64,000 bases of DNA from JAICMB01 sp963795935 (GTDB lineage Bacteria; Acidobacteriota; Terriglobia; Bryobacterales; Bryobacteraceae): the NCBI GenBank assembly GCA_963795935.1, contig CAWCJO010000009.1:124001-188000 (forward strand), given 5' to 3'. Within the stretch, counting starts at the first letter, position 1. Each line of letters starts with the position of its first letter. Below are positions 26,148 to 35,865 of this stretch, in pieces. Position numbers and translations under genes: made by a program. The notes below the pieces were generated by a model. It saw only the letters and a list, made by a program, of their open reading frames with translations, did no database searches and was not told the DNA's origin.

Positions 26148-27464
26148 ATGGCTGAAGACAAGAAAATCGACCGGCAACTCGGATTCGATACGCGCGCACT
26201 GCATCAGGGCTATTCCCCCGACCCCACCACCGGAGCCCGCGCCGTCCCCATCTATCAGTCCACTTCGTTCGTCTTCAAGGACTCGGACCACGCCGCGCGG
26301 CTCTTCGCCCTCCAGGAATTCGGGAACATCTACACGCGCATCATGAATCCCACCACCGACGTGCTGGAACAGCGCATCGCTTCTCTCGAGAACGGCGCCG
26401 CCGCGCTGGCCACCTCCAGCGGCCAGGCCGCGCAGTTTCTCGCCATCAACAGCCTCCTCGAGCATGGCGATGAGATGGTTGCCGCCAGCACCCTCTATGG
26501 CGGAACCTATACGCAATTTGAAGTAAGCTTCAAAAAGCTCGGCTATAACGTCAAATTCGTCGACCCCGACGATCCCGAAAACTTCCGCAAAGCCATCACG
26601 CCCAAAACGAAGTGCCTCTACGGCGAAACCATCGGGAATCCGCGCAACAACGTTCTCGACATCGAAGCCGTCGCGAAGATCGCGCACGGCAACGGCCTTC
26701 CGCTCGTCATCGATAATACCTTCGCGACGCCCTACGTCTGCCGCCCTATCGATTACGGCGCCGATATCGTCGTGCACTCGCTGACGAAGTTCATCGGAGG
26801 CCACGGCAACAGCATCGGCGGCATCATCGTCGATGCCGGCAGGTTCGATTGGAACAACGGCAAGTTTCCGCAGCTCACGGAGCCCTCCCGCGCCTATCAC
26901 GGCATGAAGTTCGCCGAGACTTTCGGCAATCTGGCGTTTATCATCCGCGCCCGCGTCGAAGGACTGCGCGACATCGGTCCCTGCCTCAGCCCCTTCAATG
27001 CGTTCTTGATTCTCCAAGGCGTCGAAACCTTGAGCCTGCGCATGGACCGCCATCTATCGAGCACGCTCGCCGTCGCGCGCCATCTTGAAAAACATCCCCT
27101 GGCTATGTGGGTGAAATATCCATCGCTTCCAACCAATCCCTATCACGAGGTCGCGAAAAAGTATACGCCCAAAGGCGCCGGGGCGGTGTTCTCGTTCGGC
27201 ATCAAGGGCGGCTACGAGGCGGGCAAGCGCTTCATCGACAATCTGAAGCTCTTCTCGCATCTGGCCAACGTCGGCGATTCGCGCAGCCTCGTAATTCACC
27301 CCGCTTCGACCACCCACCAGCAGCTCGGCCCCTCCGAGCAGGAGTCCGCCGGAGTCACGCCCGATCTCGTCCGCCTCTCCATCGGCCTCGAGGATCTTGA
27401 AGACATTCTGTGGGATATCGACCAGGCCCTCGCCGCCTCGCAGCGTAAATCCGCGTCGGCTTAG
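26148..27464 (+). CDS. metY: O-acetylhomoserine aminocarboxypropyltransferase / sulfhydrylase
   Basis: A 438-residue Cys/Met-metabolism PLP enzyme. It should make homocysteine from an activated homoserine and sulfide. The PLP lysine is Lys214 in VVHSLTKFIGGHG. Phosphate-site and active-site motifs are IYQSTSFVFKDSDHAA, YTRIMNPTTDVLEQRI, ATSSGQAAQFLA and NTFATPYVCRPIDYGADIVV. The length above 430 and the PGAGAVFSFGIKGG-like region fit MetY better than MetB/MetZ. The promoter region is unusual: the right end of the IS lies 57 bases upstream, so expression may start from within the element. Confidence 0.9.
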   Translation: MAEDKKIDRQLGFDTRALHQGYSPDPTTGARAVPIYQSTSFVFKDSDHAARLFALQEFGNIYTRIMNPTTDVLEQRIASLENGAAALATSSGQAAQFLAINSLLEHGDEMVAASTLYGGTYTQFEVSFKKLGYNVKFVDPDDPENFRKAITPKTKCLYGETIGNPRNNVLDIEAVAKIAHGNGLPLVIDNTFATPYVCRPIDYGADIVVHSLTKFIGGHGNSIGGIIVDAGRFDWNNGKFPQLTEPSRAYHGMKFAETFGNLAFIIRARVEGLRDIGPCLSPFNAFLILQGVETLSLRMDRHLSSTLAVARHLEKHPLAMWVKYPSLPTNPYHEVAKKYTPKGAGAVFSFGIKGGYEAGKRFIDNLKLFSHLANVGDSRSLVIHPASTTHQQLGPSEQESAGVTPDLVRLSIGLEDLEDILWDIDQALAASQRKSASA

Positions 27465-27515
27465 GCGCGTCCAAACAACACCCACCTGCAGTTGCCGGGA
27501 GGCGGCGATAGGTGG

Positions 27516-28367
27516 TCAAATCTTGCCAAACCATTCAGCGTCAACACTGACCTCTTCAACCATTCTGGTCATAACGCCCAGTTTGAGGCTCTTCAAGAGG
27601 TCGCAGAGGAGGTCGCCATCGATCAGGTCGATGGCCGGGGCACCATCGCGTGTAGCTTCTTTCTTTGCCTCGGCCGTGAACGTGCCAGTGGTTATAAACA
27701 GGCCCTTGTCCGTGCGGCCAACCATTGCCCCGCGAAAATCGCGGATTGCGCCGGCGGAAACGCTCCCCTTGTATTTCTTGCATTGAAAGTAGACCTGGAA
27801 TGAGAGCAGGTTCAGACGCAACACCCCTACGCCATCTATGCCACCGTCACCGCTTCGCCCCGTCACTTCAACCTTCACGAAACCGGATTCCCGCAAGATG
27901 CGCTGCGCGAGCCGCTCGAACGCGTCAGCCTTGATTTGATCGATCAAAACCGCCAATAGCCCATCTTTCCAAGGCTTCGTTTCCGGCTGAAGATCTTCCT
28001 CTTCTTGGCGGCTTTTGAGCTTCTTGCCTTTCTCGAGCCTGTACTGCCTCCGAACTTCCGCGGGAATCTGCTTTACGGCTTCCTCTGTAAGCGTCTTGCC
28101 CTTTTTTGTGATCGCCCAGACGCCGTGGGAAGTATTTTCAAGCGCGCCTGATTTTCCAAGGTAGGTCTTTGCCCAAGCGAGGTTGTAACTTACTTTGGTC
28201 TGCCGCTCAGTGTGCATGATGTTCTGAACGGCCTCCGGAATATGTTCCAGCTCGACTACTTTTTCCAGCAGCTCTTCATGTGTTGCCGATCCGCCCAGTT
28301 CTTTCATCGCCACAAGAGCGGGCCACATCAGCGCATCGAATGTCGGCACGTTTGGTTCAGGGGGCAT
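27516..28367 (-). CDS. Mrr-type restriction endonuclease (PD-(D/E)xK)
   Basis: A 283-residue protein in two parts. The N-terminal winged-helix region has TFDALMWPALVAMKELGG and SYNLAWAKTYLGKSGALENT, the usual Mrr_N. The C-terminal nuclease domain opens FERLAQRILRESGFVKVEVT, has GDGGIDG with the catalytic Asp, and QCKKYKGSVSAGAIRDFRGA with the Gln-x-Lys. This is a solitary modification-dependent (type IV-like) endonuclease; no methyltransferase partner is seen nearby. The frame extends upstream to 28685 but that part has poor composition; ATG 28367 matches the family start. Cytosolic. Confidence 0.88.
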   Translation of the reverse strand: MPPEPNVPTFDALMWPALVAMKELGGSATHEELLEKVVELEHIPEAVQNIMHTERQTKVSYNLAWAKTYLGKSGALENTSHGVWAITKKGKTLTEEAVKQIPAEVRRQYRLEKGKKLKSRQEEEDLQPETKPWKDGLLAVLIDQIKADAFERLAQRILRESGFVKVEVTGRSGDGGIDGVGVLRLNLLSFQVYFQCKKYKGSVSAGAIRDFRGAMVGRTDKGLFITTGTFTAEAKKEATRDGAPAIDLIDGDLLCDLLKSLKLGVMTRMVEEVSVDAEWFGKI

Positions 28368-28635
28368 GTCGATTGATTCAGTTTTAGCAGACTCCCAATT
28401 GACGGCGCGCGGGCAGGCCGCGCGGACGTTGCGACTTAGTAGCTCGAAGAAATCATTGCCCGGCAACGCCGCTTCGTCCGTCTGAACCTCTCCCGGCTGA
28501 GCATCTACGCGAGCTGAAATGAATGCCGGGCTAGCGCCCGCGGCCGAAACCGGCTGATCTTGGAGAACTTGCGCGTTGTACACGGCGCGGAGCCGAAGGC
28601 CCACAAGGCTCGAAACGGCGACCTGCCTGCGATCC
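28368..28635. other. 268-base gap between mrr and the outer-membrane protein
   Basis: No convincing gene was seen on either strand. Open frames cross it but lack a start with support. It may hold the mrr promoter. Confidence 0.5.
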
Positions 28636-30033
28636 TCAATACAACGACGGCCGCGCCGCTCCGCCCAGCAGCGACGGGCTGACATTCGCTATCGTGTGCG
28701 TCCCTTCGTGACCTCCCCATGCAAAGAGAAGATCGACAAGCGGAAGGCCGCCGGCATGGAGCGTCAGCCCCGCGGCGTAGCTATGCGCGAGATGGTCAAA
28801 CCCGAGATCGCCGCGCGTCAGAGCGACACGCCCTTGATCGACCATAAACTTAACTCCTACCGGCCACTTATAGATCGAATGTTCGAAACTGCCGCGCAGC
28901 AGCATGAGATTGGGACCGCGGAAGCGATAGTCCGCGTAACTGGGCAACAGGATCGTGCCGTTTATGTCTGAGCCGCCCAGTGTGGGATCGGCATAAAACG
29001 GCGCCACGTGCCCCGCGGCAACGAACGAAGTCGTATACAGGAATCGCAGACCAAAACTGCCTTCCAGGTTTCTGGTTACCGGCGGACAGGCCTTTGCGTT
29101 AGCATCCTGTAGACAATCGTCCGGACCATTGAAATCTTTCGGGATTAGCGATCGCGTCCTCCGGTACAACGGAAACTCGTGCGACAGGTCGGTTGTAAGC
29201 CGGCGAAAAGAATAAATCGAGTTACCAGATGTCCATTCCTGAAATGTGACGGCATAGTTCAAACGAATATAGCCGTTTGCAAACGCCGGCCGCAAGCGAA
29301 CGCCCTCTCCAAGCTGCGCGAATGCCGGTTGCGCGGTCAGGCCCGGCGCCGTGGCTTCGCTGTATGCCTGCTCGATCGAAGGACCTCCCTCGCCGTGATT
29401 GCCGCTGATTCCCACAAAGCGCCCATTCACTTCGCCGAAGAGCGATAGGTTGAGCGGTTTGATCAGCGGCCAGACTACGTTGCCCCCCACGATCGTTTCC
29501 TGCATTCCATAGAAAGACTGGCCCGCGGCAGCAGTATTCTGCCCAAGACCAAAATACAAAAGCTTATTCAACGAGGTACTTTGGGCGTAAGCGTGAAATG
29601 CAGGCATATCTTCCACAGCCAATGTCGACGGCTTGGTTGCGGCCGTACTGCCGGAACGCACCACGATTTTCGGATGACGGATCAGCACCGCGGTCATGTA
29701 AGCCCCGGCCCTCCATGACCCGTTCGGCGTCGCGATAGCATCAAAGTCCCAAAATAGGCGCCAGTCTTCGTTTGGCGTGGTATGAGTCGTAAGCGCAATC
29801 CCGGCGCCGAAGCCGTTTTGCGGGGCGAGGCTTCCAACCGCTATGTGCAACGGATGATCCGTAAACAGCAGTTGCGCGCAGCCGCCTATCGAGCCGAACG
29901 ACCAGCTCGACGGGTGCAGGCAACTCGCATCAAAGCGCGTCTCCTCCCCCCGAAACTCCGCTCCCAACTGGCTCTCCTGCGCCAACAGCGGCGCCGCAAT
30001 CCAAAAACACACCACCGCAGCCGCACGCTTCAT
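28636..30033 (-). CDS. Outer-membrane beta-barrel-like secreted protein
   Basis: A 465-residue protein. The leader is MKRAAAVVCFWIAAPLLAQ. Many alternating polar/apolar strands rich in aromatic ends follow (for example DWRLFWDFDAIA, LNLSLFGEVNGRFVGI, FANGYIRLNYAVTFQEW), a pattern of outer-membrane barrels. Two Cys pairs (CLHPSS...GGC and DDCLQDANAKACP) may form disulfides in surface loops. No named family is recognised. Its start overlaps the stop of the upstream 88-residue gene by 4 bases, so it is the downstream end of the long minus-strand operon. Confidence 0.7.
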   Translation of the reverse strand: MKRAAAVVCFWIAAPLLAQESQLGAEFRGEETRFDASCLHPSSWSFGSIGGCAQLLFTDHPLHIAVGSLAPQNGFGAGIALTTHTTPNEDWRLFWDFDAIATPNGSWRAGAYMTAVLIRHPKIVVRSGSTAATKPSTLAVEDMPAFHAYAQSTSLNKLLYFGLGQNTAAAGQSFYGMQETIVGGNVVWPLIKPLNLSLFGEVNGRFVGISGNHGEGGPSIEQAYSEATAPGLTAQPAFAQLGEGVRLRPAFANGYIRLNYAVTFQEWTSGNSIYSFRRLTTDLSHEFPLYRRTRSLIPKDFNGPDDCLQDANAKACPPVTRNLEGSFGLRFLYTTSFVAAGHVAPFYADPTLGGSDINGTILLPSYADYRFRGPNLMLLRGSFEHSIYKWPVGVKFMVDQGRVALTRGDLGFDHLAHSYAAGLTLHAGGLPLVDLLFAWGGHEGTHTIANVSPSLLGGAARPSLY

Positions 30034-30296
30034 CTCGCCCTTTCAACTTTCCCGATGCGTCCGCCGCTCTCGTGAATCGCTTCCGTGACCTTGCGGATAT
30101 ACTGACTCGCTTCTCCCTCGGTCTTGATTGCCCCAACTTCAATGCCGGTCTGCAGCTCCGGCGGAAGATTCTTCTCCGCTTCCTCAAAGTGGCGCACCTG
30201 CGCTTGGATCAACGAATTTCGATTCAGTGGCCGTTCCGGGTCATAAGCTCGCCGGTCCGGCTTTGGGACACGGATTATGTTGTCGGGCGCTGCCAT
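30030..30296 (-). CDS. Small charged protein, 88 residues
   Basis: A soluble, charged and probably helical protein (PKPDRRAYDPERPLNRNSLI, then QAQVRHFEEAEKNLPPELQT). No signal peptide; family not recognised. It lies 9 bases after the phosphoesterase gene and overlaps the next gene by ATGA, so it belongs to the same transcript. An adaptor or immunity role would fit the position, but nothing in the sequence shows it. Confidence 0.65.
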   Translation of the reverse strand: MAAPDNIIRVPKPDRRAYDPERPLNRNSLIQAQVRHFEEAEKNLPPELQTGIEVGAIKTEGEASQYIRKVTEAIHESGGRIGKVERAR

Positions 30297-30305
30297 CCTG
30301 AACTC

Positions 30306-31529
30306 CTAAAAATCGAATACCGGGCAATCGGACTCCGCCCGCATCTCGTCGGATAGTAAATCGAGAAACGTGTCGGCCTTTTGCTCCCGCGGCGACCGGT
30401 CCTGATACTCTTTGAGAAAAAATGAAGTAGCGGTGGCTGGGATAGACGCGTGTTCAAAGACTCGGCCATTCACAGGATCCTCCGGTCCGGGCACGACCGT
30501 CGCTTTCTTAACCCAGGGCGACACCAGAATGGCCGGTACGCGAAGCCCAAGCCGATCGAACATAAACGCAAGGCCGGGCACCCCCGTCTGGTCCGGCGTT
30601 GCCGTGAAACCATCCGGGGTACAGGATGGCGGCGGCACATGATCGTAGATGCCGCCGTGTTCGTCGTAAACAACCAGCAGAGCGGTGCTCTTCCATAACT
30701 CCGCATTCTGCCGGATCGCATTATAGACGCTTGCAATAAACACCTCGCCTTCCTGCACATCATGATCTGGATGTTGGTCCGAAGCGATCGCCTCCGACCC
30801 ATCGTCGGCTTCATGATCGGTGTAATTCGGTTCCACAAAGCTGTATTGTGGAAGAATCCCCGATTTACAGTCCTCCAAAAACTGGTCGTAGGTGCCGAAC
30901 AGCTTCGGTTGGTCCTGCAGAAGATTAACTACTTCCAGGCTCGAGCTGGCGGGATCATAATAGTAAATTCGCGCCGAGTACCCGGCATTAATCAGACGCT
31001 CGTAAATACTCAGATATTGCTTGCTGTAGTAGAACACGTCCATGCTCACTTGTCCGAACGACGTTCCATAATGAGCAAACGCCCGATTACAAAGCGTGGG
31101 CCCCGGAATAGACGAAAACCAGCCGTTGAAGAGCGCGTAGCTGCGGGCCAGAGTAGTGAGCACTGGAAGCTTCTGCTTCGGAAAGTAATACATGACTTTT
31201 CGCGAGTGACCTATGTCTTTTCGCTGGTCATAGTAACTCTGCACAAAGCCATTCATGGCCGCTTGACCCGGCGGCCCGGGCGTCCCGTAATAGAGCTGCT
31301 TGTGCACGGCCGGAAAGTGATGGTCCGGATCGGGGTCGAGTTGTGACTGAAACTCAGCGAGCGGCTGCACCCGCGCCGGCTCGTTCGTGGTATCCAGGTT
31401 GCTCTCGCCCCCCGTCAGGCCGTTGATGCGCGGATCGTCCGCTTTCAGCGCACCCAGCATGTGATCGAACGAACGGTTTTCCATCATCAACACGACAACG
31501 TGTTGCAGGTTTTGCAGTCCCAGCGTCAT
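30306..31529 (-). CDS. Phosphoesterase / non-haemolytic phospholipase C family
   Basis: A 407-residue member of the alkaline-phosphatase-like phosphoesterase family (PLC/AcpA). The N-terminal VVVLMMENRSFDHMLG holds the metal-binding Glu-Asn pair of this family. Further family motifs are NGWFSSIPGPTLCNRAFAHY, SFVEPNYTDHEADDGS, and VVYDEHGGIYDHVPPP with metal ligands. VPAILVSPWVKKATV and a C-terminal HASIPATATSFFL close the domain. No signal peptide is present, unlike most secreted PLC enzymes, so export would need another route. Phospholipid hydrolysis is inferred from the family. Confidence 0.85.
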   Translation of the reverse strand: MTLGLQNLQHVVVLMMENRSFDHMLGALKADDPRINGLTGGESNLDTTNEPARVQPLAEFQSQLDPDPDHHFPAVHKQLYYGTPGPPGQAAMNGFVQSYYDQRKDIGHSRKVMYYFPKQKLPVLTTLARSYALFNGWFSSIPGPTLCNRAFAHYGTSFGQVSMDVFYYSKQYLSIYERLINAGYSARIYYYDPASSSLEVVNLLQDQPKLFGTYDQFLEDCKSGILPQYSFVEPNYTDHEADDGSEAIASDQHPDHDVQEGEVFIASVYNAIRQNAELWKSTALLVVYDEHGGIYDHVPPPSCTPDGFTATPDQTGVPGLAFMFDRLGLRVPAILVSPWVKKATVVPGPEDPVNGRVFEHASIPATATSFFLKEYQDRSPREQKADTFLDLLSDEMRAESDCPVFDF

Positions 31530-31881
31530 GATCTCCTATAGTGTGCGTATCCCCGGCAAAACGTTTCCCGAGCAGCGGATATTCGTGAACGCCCCGTTAT
31601 ATTTGCCGTGTCCGGCCGCTCGCTTCCCGCTGCAGTCGCGCACGAGGTGCGTTTGACCAGCCAGGCATAAGACCGGCCGCCCGATAGCGAGGCCATTGAT
31701 CGGTACAGCGGTCGGAGGCGCGCTGGATGCGGAGACTGATTGCATCCACAGTGCGCGTGAACGCGTCCCTGCCTTCCTCGGCGGCGTCGGCGTGACAGAG
31801 GCAATCCACCTCGAGTTGAACACCCTTCGGCCAGGAAATTCCGCCAAATGGAAGCGTGAATCATCGCCCTGCCTGTTCCAT
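31526..31881 (-). other. Coding-looking stretch with no intact gene
   Basis: Three overlapping frames are open here. One reads TLPFGGISWPKGVQLEVDCL then CHADAAEEGRDAFTRTVDAI and looks the most natural, but it begins after a TGA and has no ATG; a GTG at 31809 would give 70 residues. The adjacent frames end LVRDCSGKRAAGHGKYNGAF or overlap the next start. The likely explanation is a small gene broken by one or two indels between the FG-GAP gene and the phosphoesterase. Confidence 0.45.
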
Positions 31882-33255
31882 TTATTTTGGAAGGGCTCCC
31901 AGCAGTAAAGACGAAACATCGACAATCTTCACGGGCATAGATGCGGCGGGCTGCCATGCTTTCGCCTGCGCCTGCTCTTGAAACAGCCGGCCGGCGGCCC
32001 ATTCCACGGGTCCATTTGCAAGACGAAAAGGAAAAGTCTGGACGGAAAAGTTGCCGCCATCTCTGAGGGCGATGGCGCGCCGCTCGGCGGCATCGCGCGA
32101 TGGAAATCGGCCGGCGACGGCGGCGTATGCGCGCCGCGGCGGTTCTTTTGAAGTGCCATATGCGGCTAGCTCATATTCGACGCGCTTCGCGTCAACGCGG
32201 GCAATCCAGAGCGTGGATGCATCGATCCACCATGCGGCTTCGACGGAGCCTCCGCCAGGCTCTCCGCTGGAGCCGCCCAGCGGCGCCGACGCTATGGCGA
32301 GTCCTTTTCCGCTGTCCCCGTCGACAATCCAGAGCGCCGTTCGGTACCCGTCGCCGTAAATACTTGCCAACTGGAGCACGAGTTCCGGTTTGCCATCGCC
32401 GTTCAAGTCGGCGGCAGCCGCGCGCGCCACAATCGGTGTGCCTTCGCTCACTACGGCGGCGCCGGCATTAGAGAATAAAAAAACGAAGCCGCGGTCGCCG
32501 GAGAACGCGGCAACCCACCCCGGCGCCAACCGGACCAGCGCATTGAGCGCCTGGACAGCGGCATCCGAGGAGAGCACGCGCTCGGGTTTGGAAGATATGT
32601 TTTCGAATCGCAGGACAGACGCGCTCGCGTGGTACGAGGCAAGGAACGCCTCCCTCACGGGCCCCAGAAAAGGTTCACGCACGATCCCGTTTAAGCCGAG
32701 CCGGTCCATTGCGGATGCAACATCGCCGGCGCCGGCCGGTTCGCCCCATTCCAGCGGCAACTCGGCTGGAACGATCCATCCGCTCCGCGACTCGGATCGG
32801 ATTTCGAGCCACGGCGTCAGGAACGGGTTCAGGCGCGGTGGAAGGATGAGCTGCCGCGGCGACGCTACGCGCGTTTTTCGACTCGCGCCTATGATGGACG
32901 CATCTTTCGCGGCGGCCTGAAATGTCTCGATGCCTGGCTCGATCGAGGGATCATCGGGTGAACGTTCGGAGAGTTCCAGTTGAGCCCGGCCGGCAATGCG
33001 CGCGTGCGCGGCGCCGCTGAACTGCCGCGATGTCCAGCCGCATGCGCCATCGGCCGCGAGCAACCGTGTCCATTGACCCCGCACCGCGATGACCAGCGCG
33101 GGGCTGCCGCGCAGGACTGTTTGATTTGGAGCGGCGGGAGCGGACGCCACGGCGAGTCCATCGACGCCTTTCACGATATCCCCCGGTTGAACTGCCGATG
33201 CCGAAGTACTCAGTGACAGCACCGCGACAGCGAAGGCCCACTTACCCGGGGGCAT
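31882..33255 (-). CDS. Secreted FG-GAP-repeat protein
   Basis: A 457-residue exported protein. The leader is PPGKWAFAVAVLSLSTSASA. A first region (about 25-85) resembles an SH3-like module (DIVKGVDGLAVASA, then GQWTRLLAADGACGW). A calcium-loop-type FG-GAP segment (AADLNGDGKPELVLQLASIY) is near 295-315. A C-terminal stretch (AYAAVAGRFPSRDAAERRAI) recalls a SPOR-like peptidoglycan-binding repeat; that is tentative. Its start overlaps the end of the M15 peptidase gene by 14 bases. The protein is likely periplasmic or surface-bound. Confidence 0.68.
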   Translation of the reverse strand: MPPGKWAFAVAVLSLSTSASAVQPGDIVKGVDGLAVASAPAAPNQTVLRGSPALVIAVRGQWTRLLAADGACGWTSRQFSGAAHARIAGRAQLELSERSPDDPSIEPGIETFQAAAKDASIIGASRKTRVASPRQLILPPRLNPFLTPWLEIRSESRSGWIVPAELPLEWGEPAGAGDVASAMDRLGLNGIVREPFLGPVREAFLASYHASASVLRFENISSKPERVLSSDAAVQALNALVRLAPGWVAAFSGDRGFVFLFSNAGAAVVSEGTPIVARAAAADLNGDGKPELVLQLASIYGDGYRTALWIVDGDSGKGLAIASAPLGGSSGEPGGGSVEAAWWIDASTLWIARVDAKRVEYELAAYGTSKEPPRRAYAAVAGRFPSRDAAERRAIALRDGGNFSVQTFPFRLANGPVEWAAGRLFQEQAQAKAWQPAASMPVKIVDVSSLLLGALPK

Positions 33256-34313
33256 GATCCAATTCCGCGTCCGACGACCAGCCTCCGTCTCGGATCTTCT
33301 GTTCCGTGTAGCCGAATAGTTCTAACTCGTCTTCAAATGTGGCCTGTTTGTCGGGAGTGTATTGGAAATGCCACCACTCCGTGCCGTTGTAATTGGTGGC
33401 CCAATTGGAGTGCGCTTTGATGCGCTCGTAGGTTCCTCCGGAGGTCATCGTGTCGGTGAGGTCGATGTAATATCCCGCCTTGATATCGTATTCTTTCTTG
33501 TCGCTGAAATCCCAGCATTTCACGTCGCCTTTTTTCTTTTGCGTCGCCTTGCGTGCCGTCCTGCTTGTCGGTGCGGCACCAGATACGCCAGAACAGGTCG
33601 CTGCCGCTGGGGTCTTTCGCAATCCAGTAGCGCTGATTCTTGCCGCCGCCCAGGCCTTGATTGATATCGACAGCGCGGCCGGCATAATGGAAGCTGAAGT
33701 TGCTGGCGCCGTCTTTGCTGGTCTTCGATAGGCCGCGAGGCGCGCTATCGTATGGCCCCTCCAGGGTGCCGCCGGCGTTGTTGACGGCGGTGATAAGGAC
33801 CTCCCATGCTTGGGCCGCGTCCAGGCGCAGCGAGGATCCGGCGACGCTGAGGCTTGTTTTGGGAAAACGTCCCACGGGATTGACCCAGCCTTTCCCGATC
33901 CAGTTGCGCACCTCTTTCGCGGTGGCCTGATCGCAAACGCCGTCCTGGGCGTGACTGAAGACATCGGCGGCCGCGACATCGTTCGCGGTGCTGCTCGCGC
34001 CGATCATGCGGTATAAACGGCCGGCGTGGCGCTGGAACCGCAGCACGGCGCGTTTTGTGCCGCCGCCATAGAATCCGTCGGGACTGCCCGCCTTCAAATA
34101 GCCCAGCGTGACGAGATCGGTTTGCAAGGTTTTGATGTAGCTCAGCGGGGCCGTCGCCTTCTTCTTGTATTTCTTGGCGCCGTCGTCATCCAGGTCGTTC
34201 ACATTGAGGCTGAGCTTGTCGTAGTCCCAGTAATTCGGCGGATACGCGACCACCGTGGCGGGTGTCGTCCCGCCCGTCACGGCGACCGTTCCTTTCGCGG
34301 GATCGGGTGGCAT
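33242..34313 (-). CDS. M15/VanY-type D,D-carboxypeptidase with peptidoglycan-binding module (one frameshift)
   Basis: About 357 residues. A peptidoglycan-binding-like module lies near 55-100 (YIKTLQTDLVTLGYLKAGSP, then FYGGGTKRAVLRFQRHAG). The peptidase domain carries SFHYAGRAVDIN (His209, Asp216, metal ligands) and, after the break, NGTEWWHFQYT with the catalytic Glu and third His. The frame shifts at a T6 run (33530-33535 on the + strand, A6 in the gene). Removing one base joins GDAKEK to GDVKCWDFSDKKEYDIKAGY. All catalytic residues are then present. No signal peptide is seen, so as a cell-wall enzyme it needs a special export route. Confidence 0.82.
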
Positions 34314-34318
34314 ATGTC

Positions 34319-35864
34319 TTACGCCTCGATCACCGGCGGCGTATAATCGCCGCCGCAGGAACCGTCGCCATCGGCGGCGGTCCCGGGATCGTACTCGGGC
34401 AGCGTGCCGTCGTCGGGATCGTTGGGATCGATGTGGCCCTCGCGCCCCAGGCCGCCGTAACCTTCGACAAGCACGTCGCAGGGCTGGCTGAGATCGTGGC
34501 CCTGGACGAAGACCGTGCCGTTATCGTCGAGCTTGGAGGCCAGGACCTGGGTGTCCTGTTGTTTTACAGTCACCGCTGCGCCCGCGAGCGGGTTGTCGTT
34601 GGTGTCGAGCACTTTGAGCAGGAATCCAGTGGCGCCGCCCCCTCCGCAAGCGGGGCCTTTTTGGCCCGCGGTTCTCGAGGAGAATAGGGGGGAATTTAAT
34701 GGGAATGTTATCGTGCTGTACGGAGCCGCCCGTGATGCGGATCACGGTGATCGGGTTGCACATGACAGTGCTCTTGACCATCGGAATGTCGCTGTCTCCG
34801 CTGAACTCGATTTCTTTTACCGTCAGGCCCACGCTCTTCATGTTCTTGACGACATCGGTCATTCCGTTCGAGTCCGTATCCGTCTGGGTGCCCTTGATGA
34901 CGATACCGACGAAACGGCTCAAGGCGGCGCCATTGCCAAGTTTGCCTTTGTCCGTCAGATCCTTGCAGAAGCTGGTGTACTCCGCGACGCCGGTCCCGTA
35001 GGTGGCGTCGAAGACCCATAGATCCGTGGGCATATCGGTGGCGCCGGTCAGGCGAGCCAGGTTGTTCTTGCATGCGGACGTCAAGGGCACGCCGCCACCG
35101 GAATGCCCCGTCAGATACAGGCGCTTGAGCTTGCTGGAATCGACCAATTTCTGCGGTGTCACGTCGAGATAGGTGCCCGTGGTCGTGACGCGTTTCGGCA
35201 AACGCCGCAAGCGATTGCAACAATCGTCGATCATTTTCTTGATCTGATCCATGTCGCTGTCCATGCGCCCCGCGGTCTCGGTCACGGCGGGCGGGAGGTC
35301 GGACGGGACCGGCGCGGGCGGAGGCGGCGGCGCCGGCGGCGGCGACGGGTCCTTTTTCTTTACCGCGTCGTCGTGCGCCTTTTTTGCGTCATGAAACGCC
35401 TTGGACGTCGCGTGCCAATCCGCATAGTGCGCGGGCGTGTCGAGCACTTTATCGATACCCGGATACTTCGTTGTATTGGTGTTGTTCGGATTATTCCGGC
35501 CCACCTCCGGAACCAGCACCAGGGGCGCATGCGGCGTGGTAGGCAATTTGTCGAATTGATATTTCGGTCCGGAAGCGCGGCCGTCGCTCAAATCGCCCCG
35601 GCGTACCGGTAATATCCAATCGGGCCTGACACCGTCCTTGTGATTGCAATATCCGACTTTGACGTAGTTGTTGTGGCCGTGAAAATAGAACAGGATCTCC
35701 GGTTTCGCGTAATCGAACGCATCGGGGATGAACGACCAGATGCTGGCATGATCGTCGCGCGCGCCGGAAGCGGCCAGCGGCGCTTCGGTGCTGAACAGAA
35801 GCGCGGCGTGGTCGTCGATCGCCCAATCGCCGGTCGTAGGTACGGAACAAGCGGGAGGAGCCAT
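34319..35864 (-). CDS. Alpha/beta-hydrolase with Pro-rich linker and C-terminal Ig-like tail (one frameshift)
   Basis: About 514 residues. An N-terminal FYFHGHNNYVKVGY and the nucleophile elbow GHSGGG (Ser255) define an alpha/beta hydrolase; Asp286 (VFDATYG) and His384 (GSVQHDN) can complete the triad. A charged insert and a Pro stretch (PSPPPAPPPPPAPVPS) lie near 173-188. One extra base in a T5 run at 34658-34662 breaks the frame. The corrected C-terminus reads GATGFLLKVLDTNDNPLAGA then AVTVKQQDTQVLASKLDDNG, a transthyretin-like or carboxypeptidase-regulatory fold, ending CGGDYTPPVIEA. No signal peptide. Lipase or esterase activity is inferred. Confidence 0.75.
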
Positions 35865-35865
35865 A

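Noticed and set aside
24278..26161. A 627-codon minus-strand frame covering the IS
   Set aside because: It overlaps the intact DDE transposase in another frame and has Arg/Gly-rich, motif-free composition.
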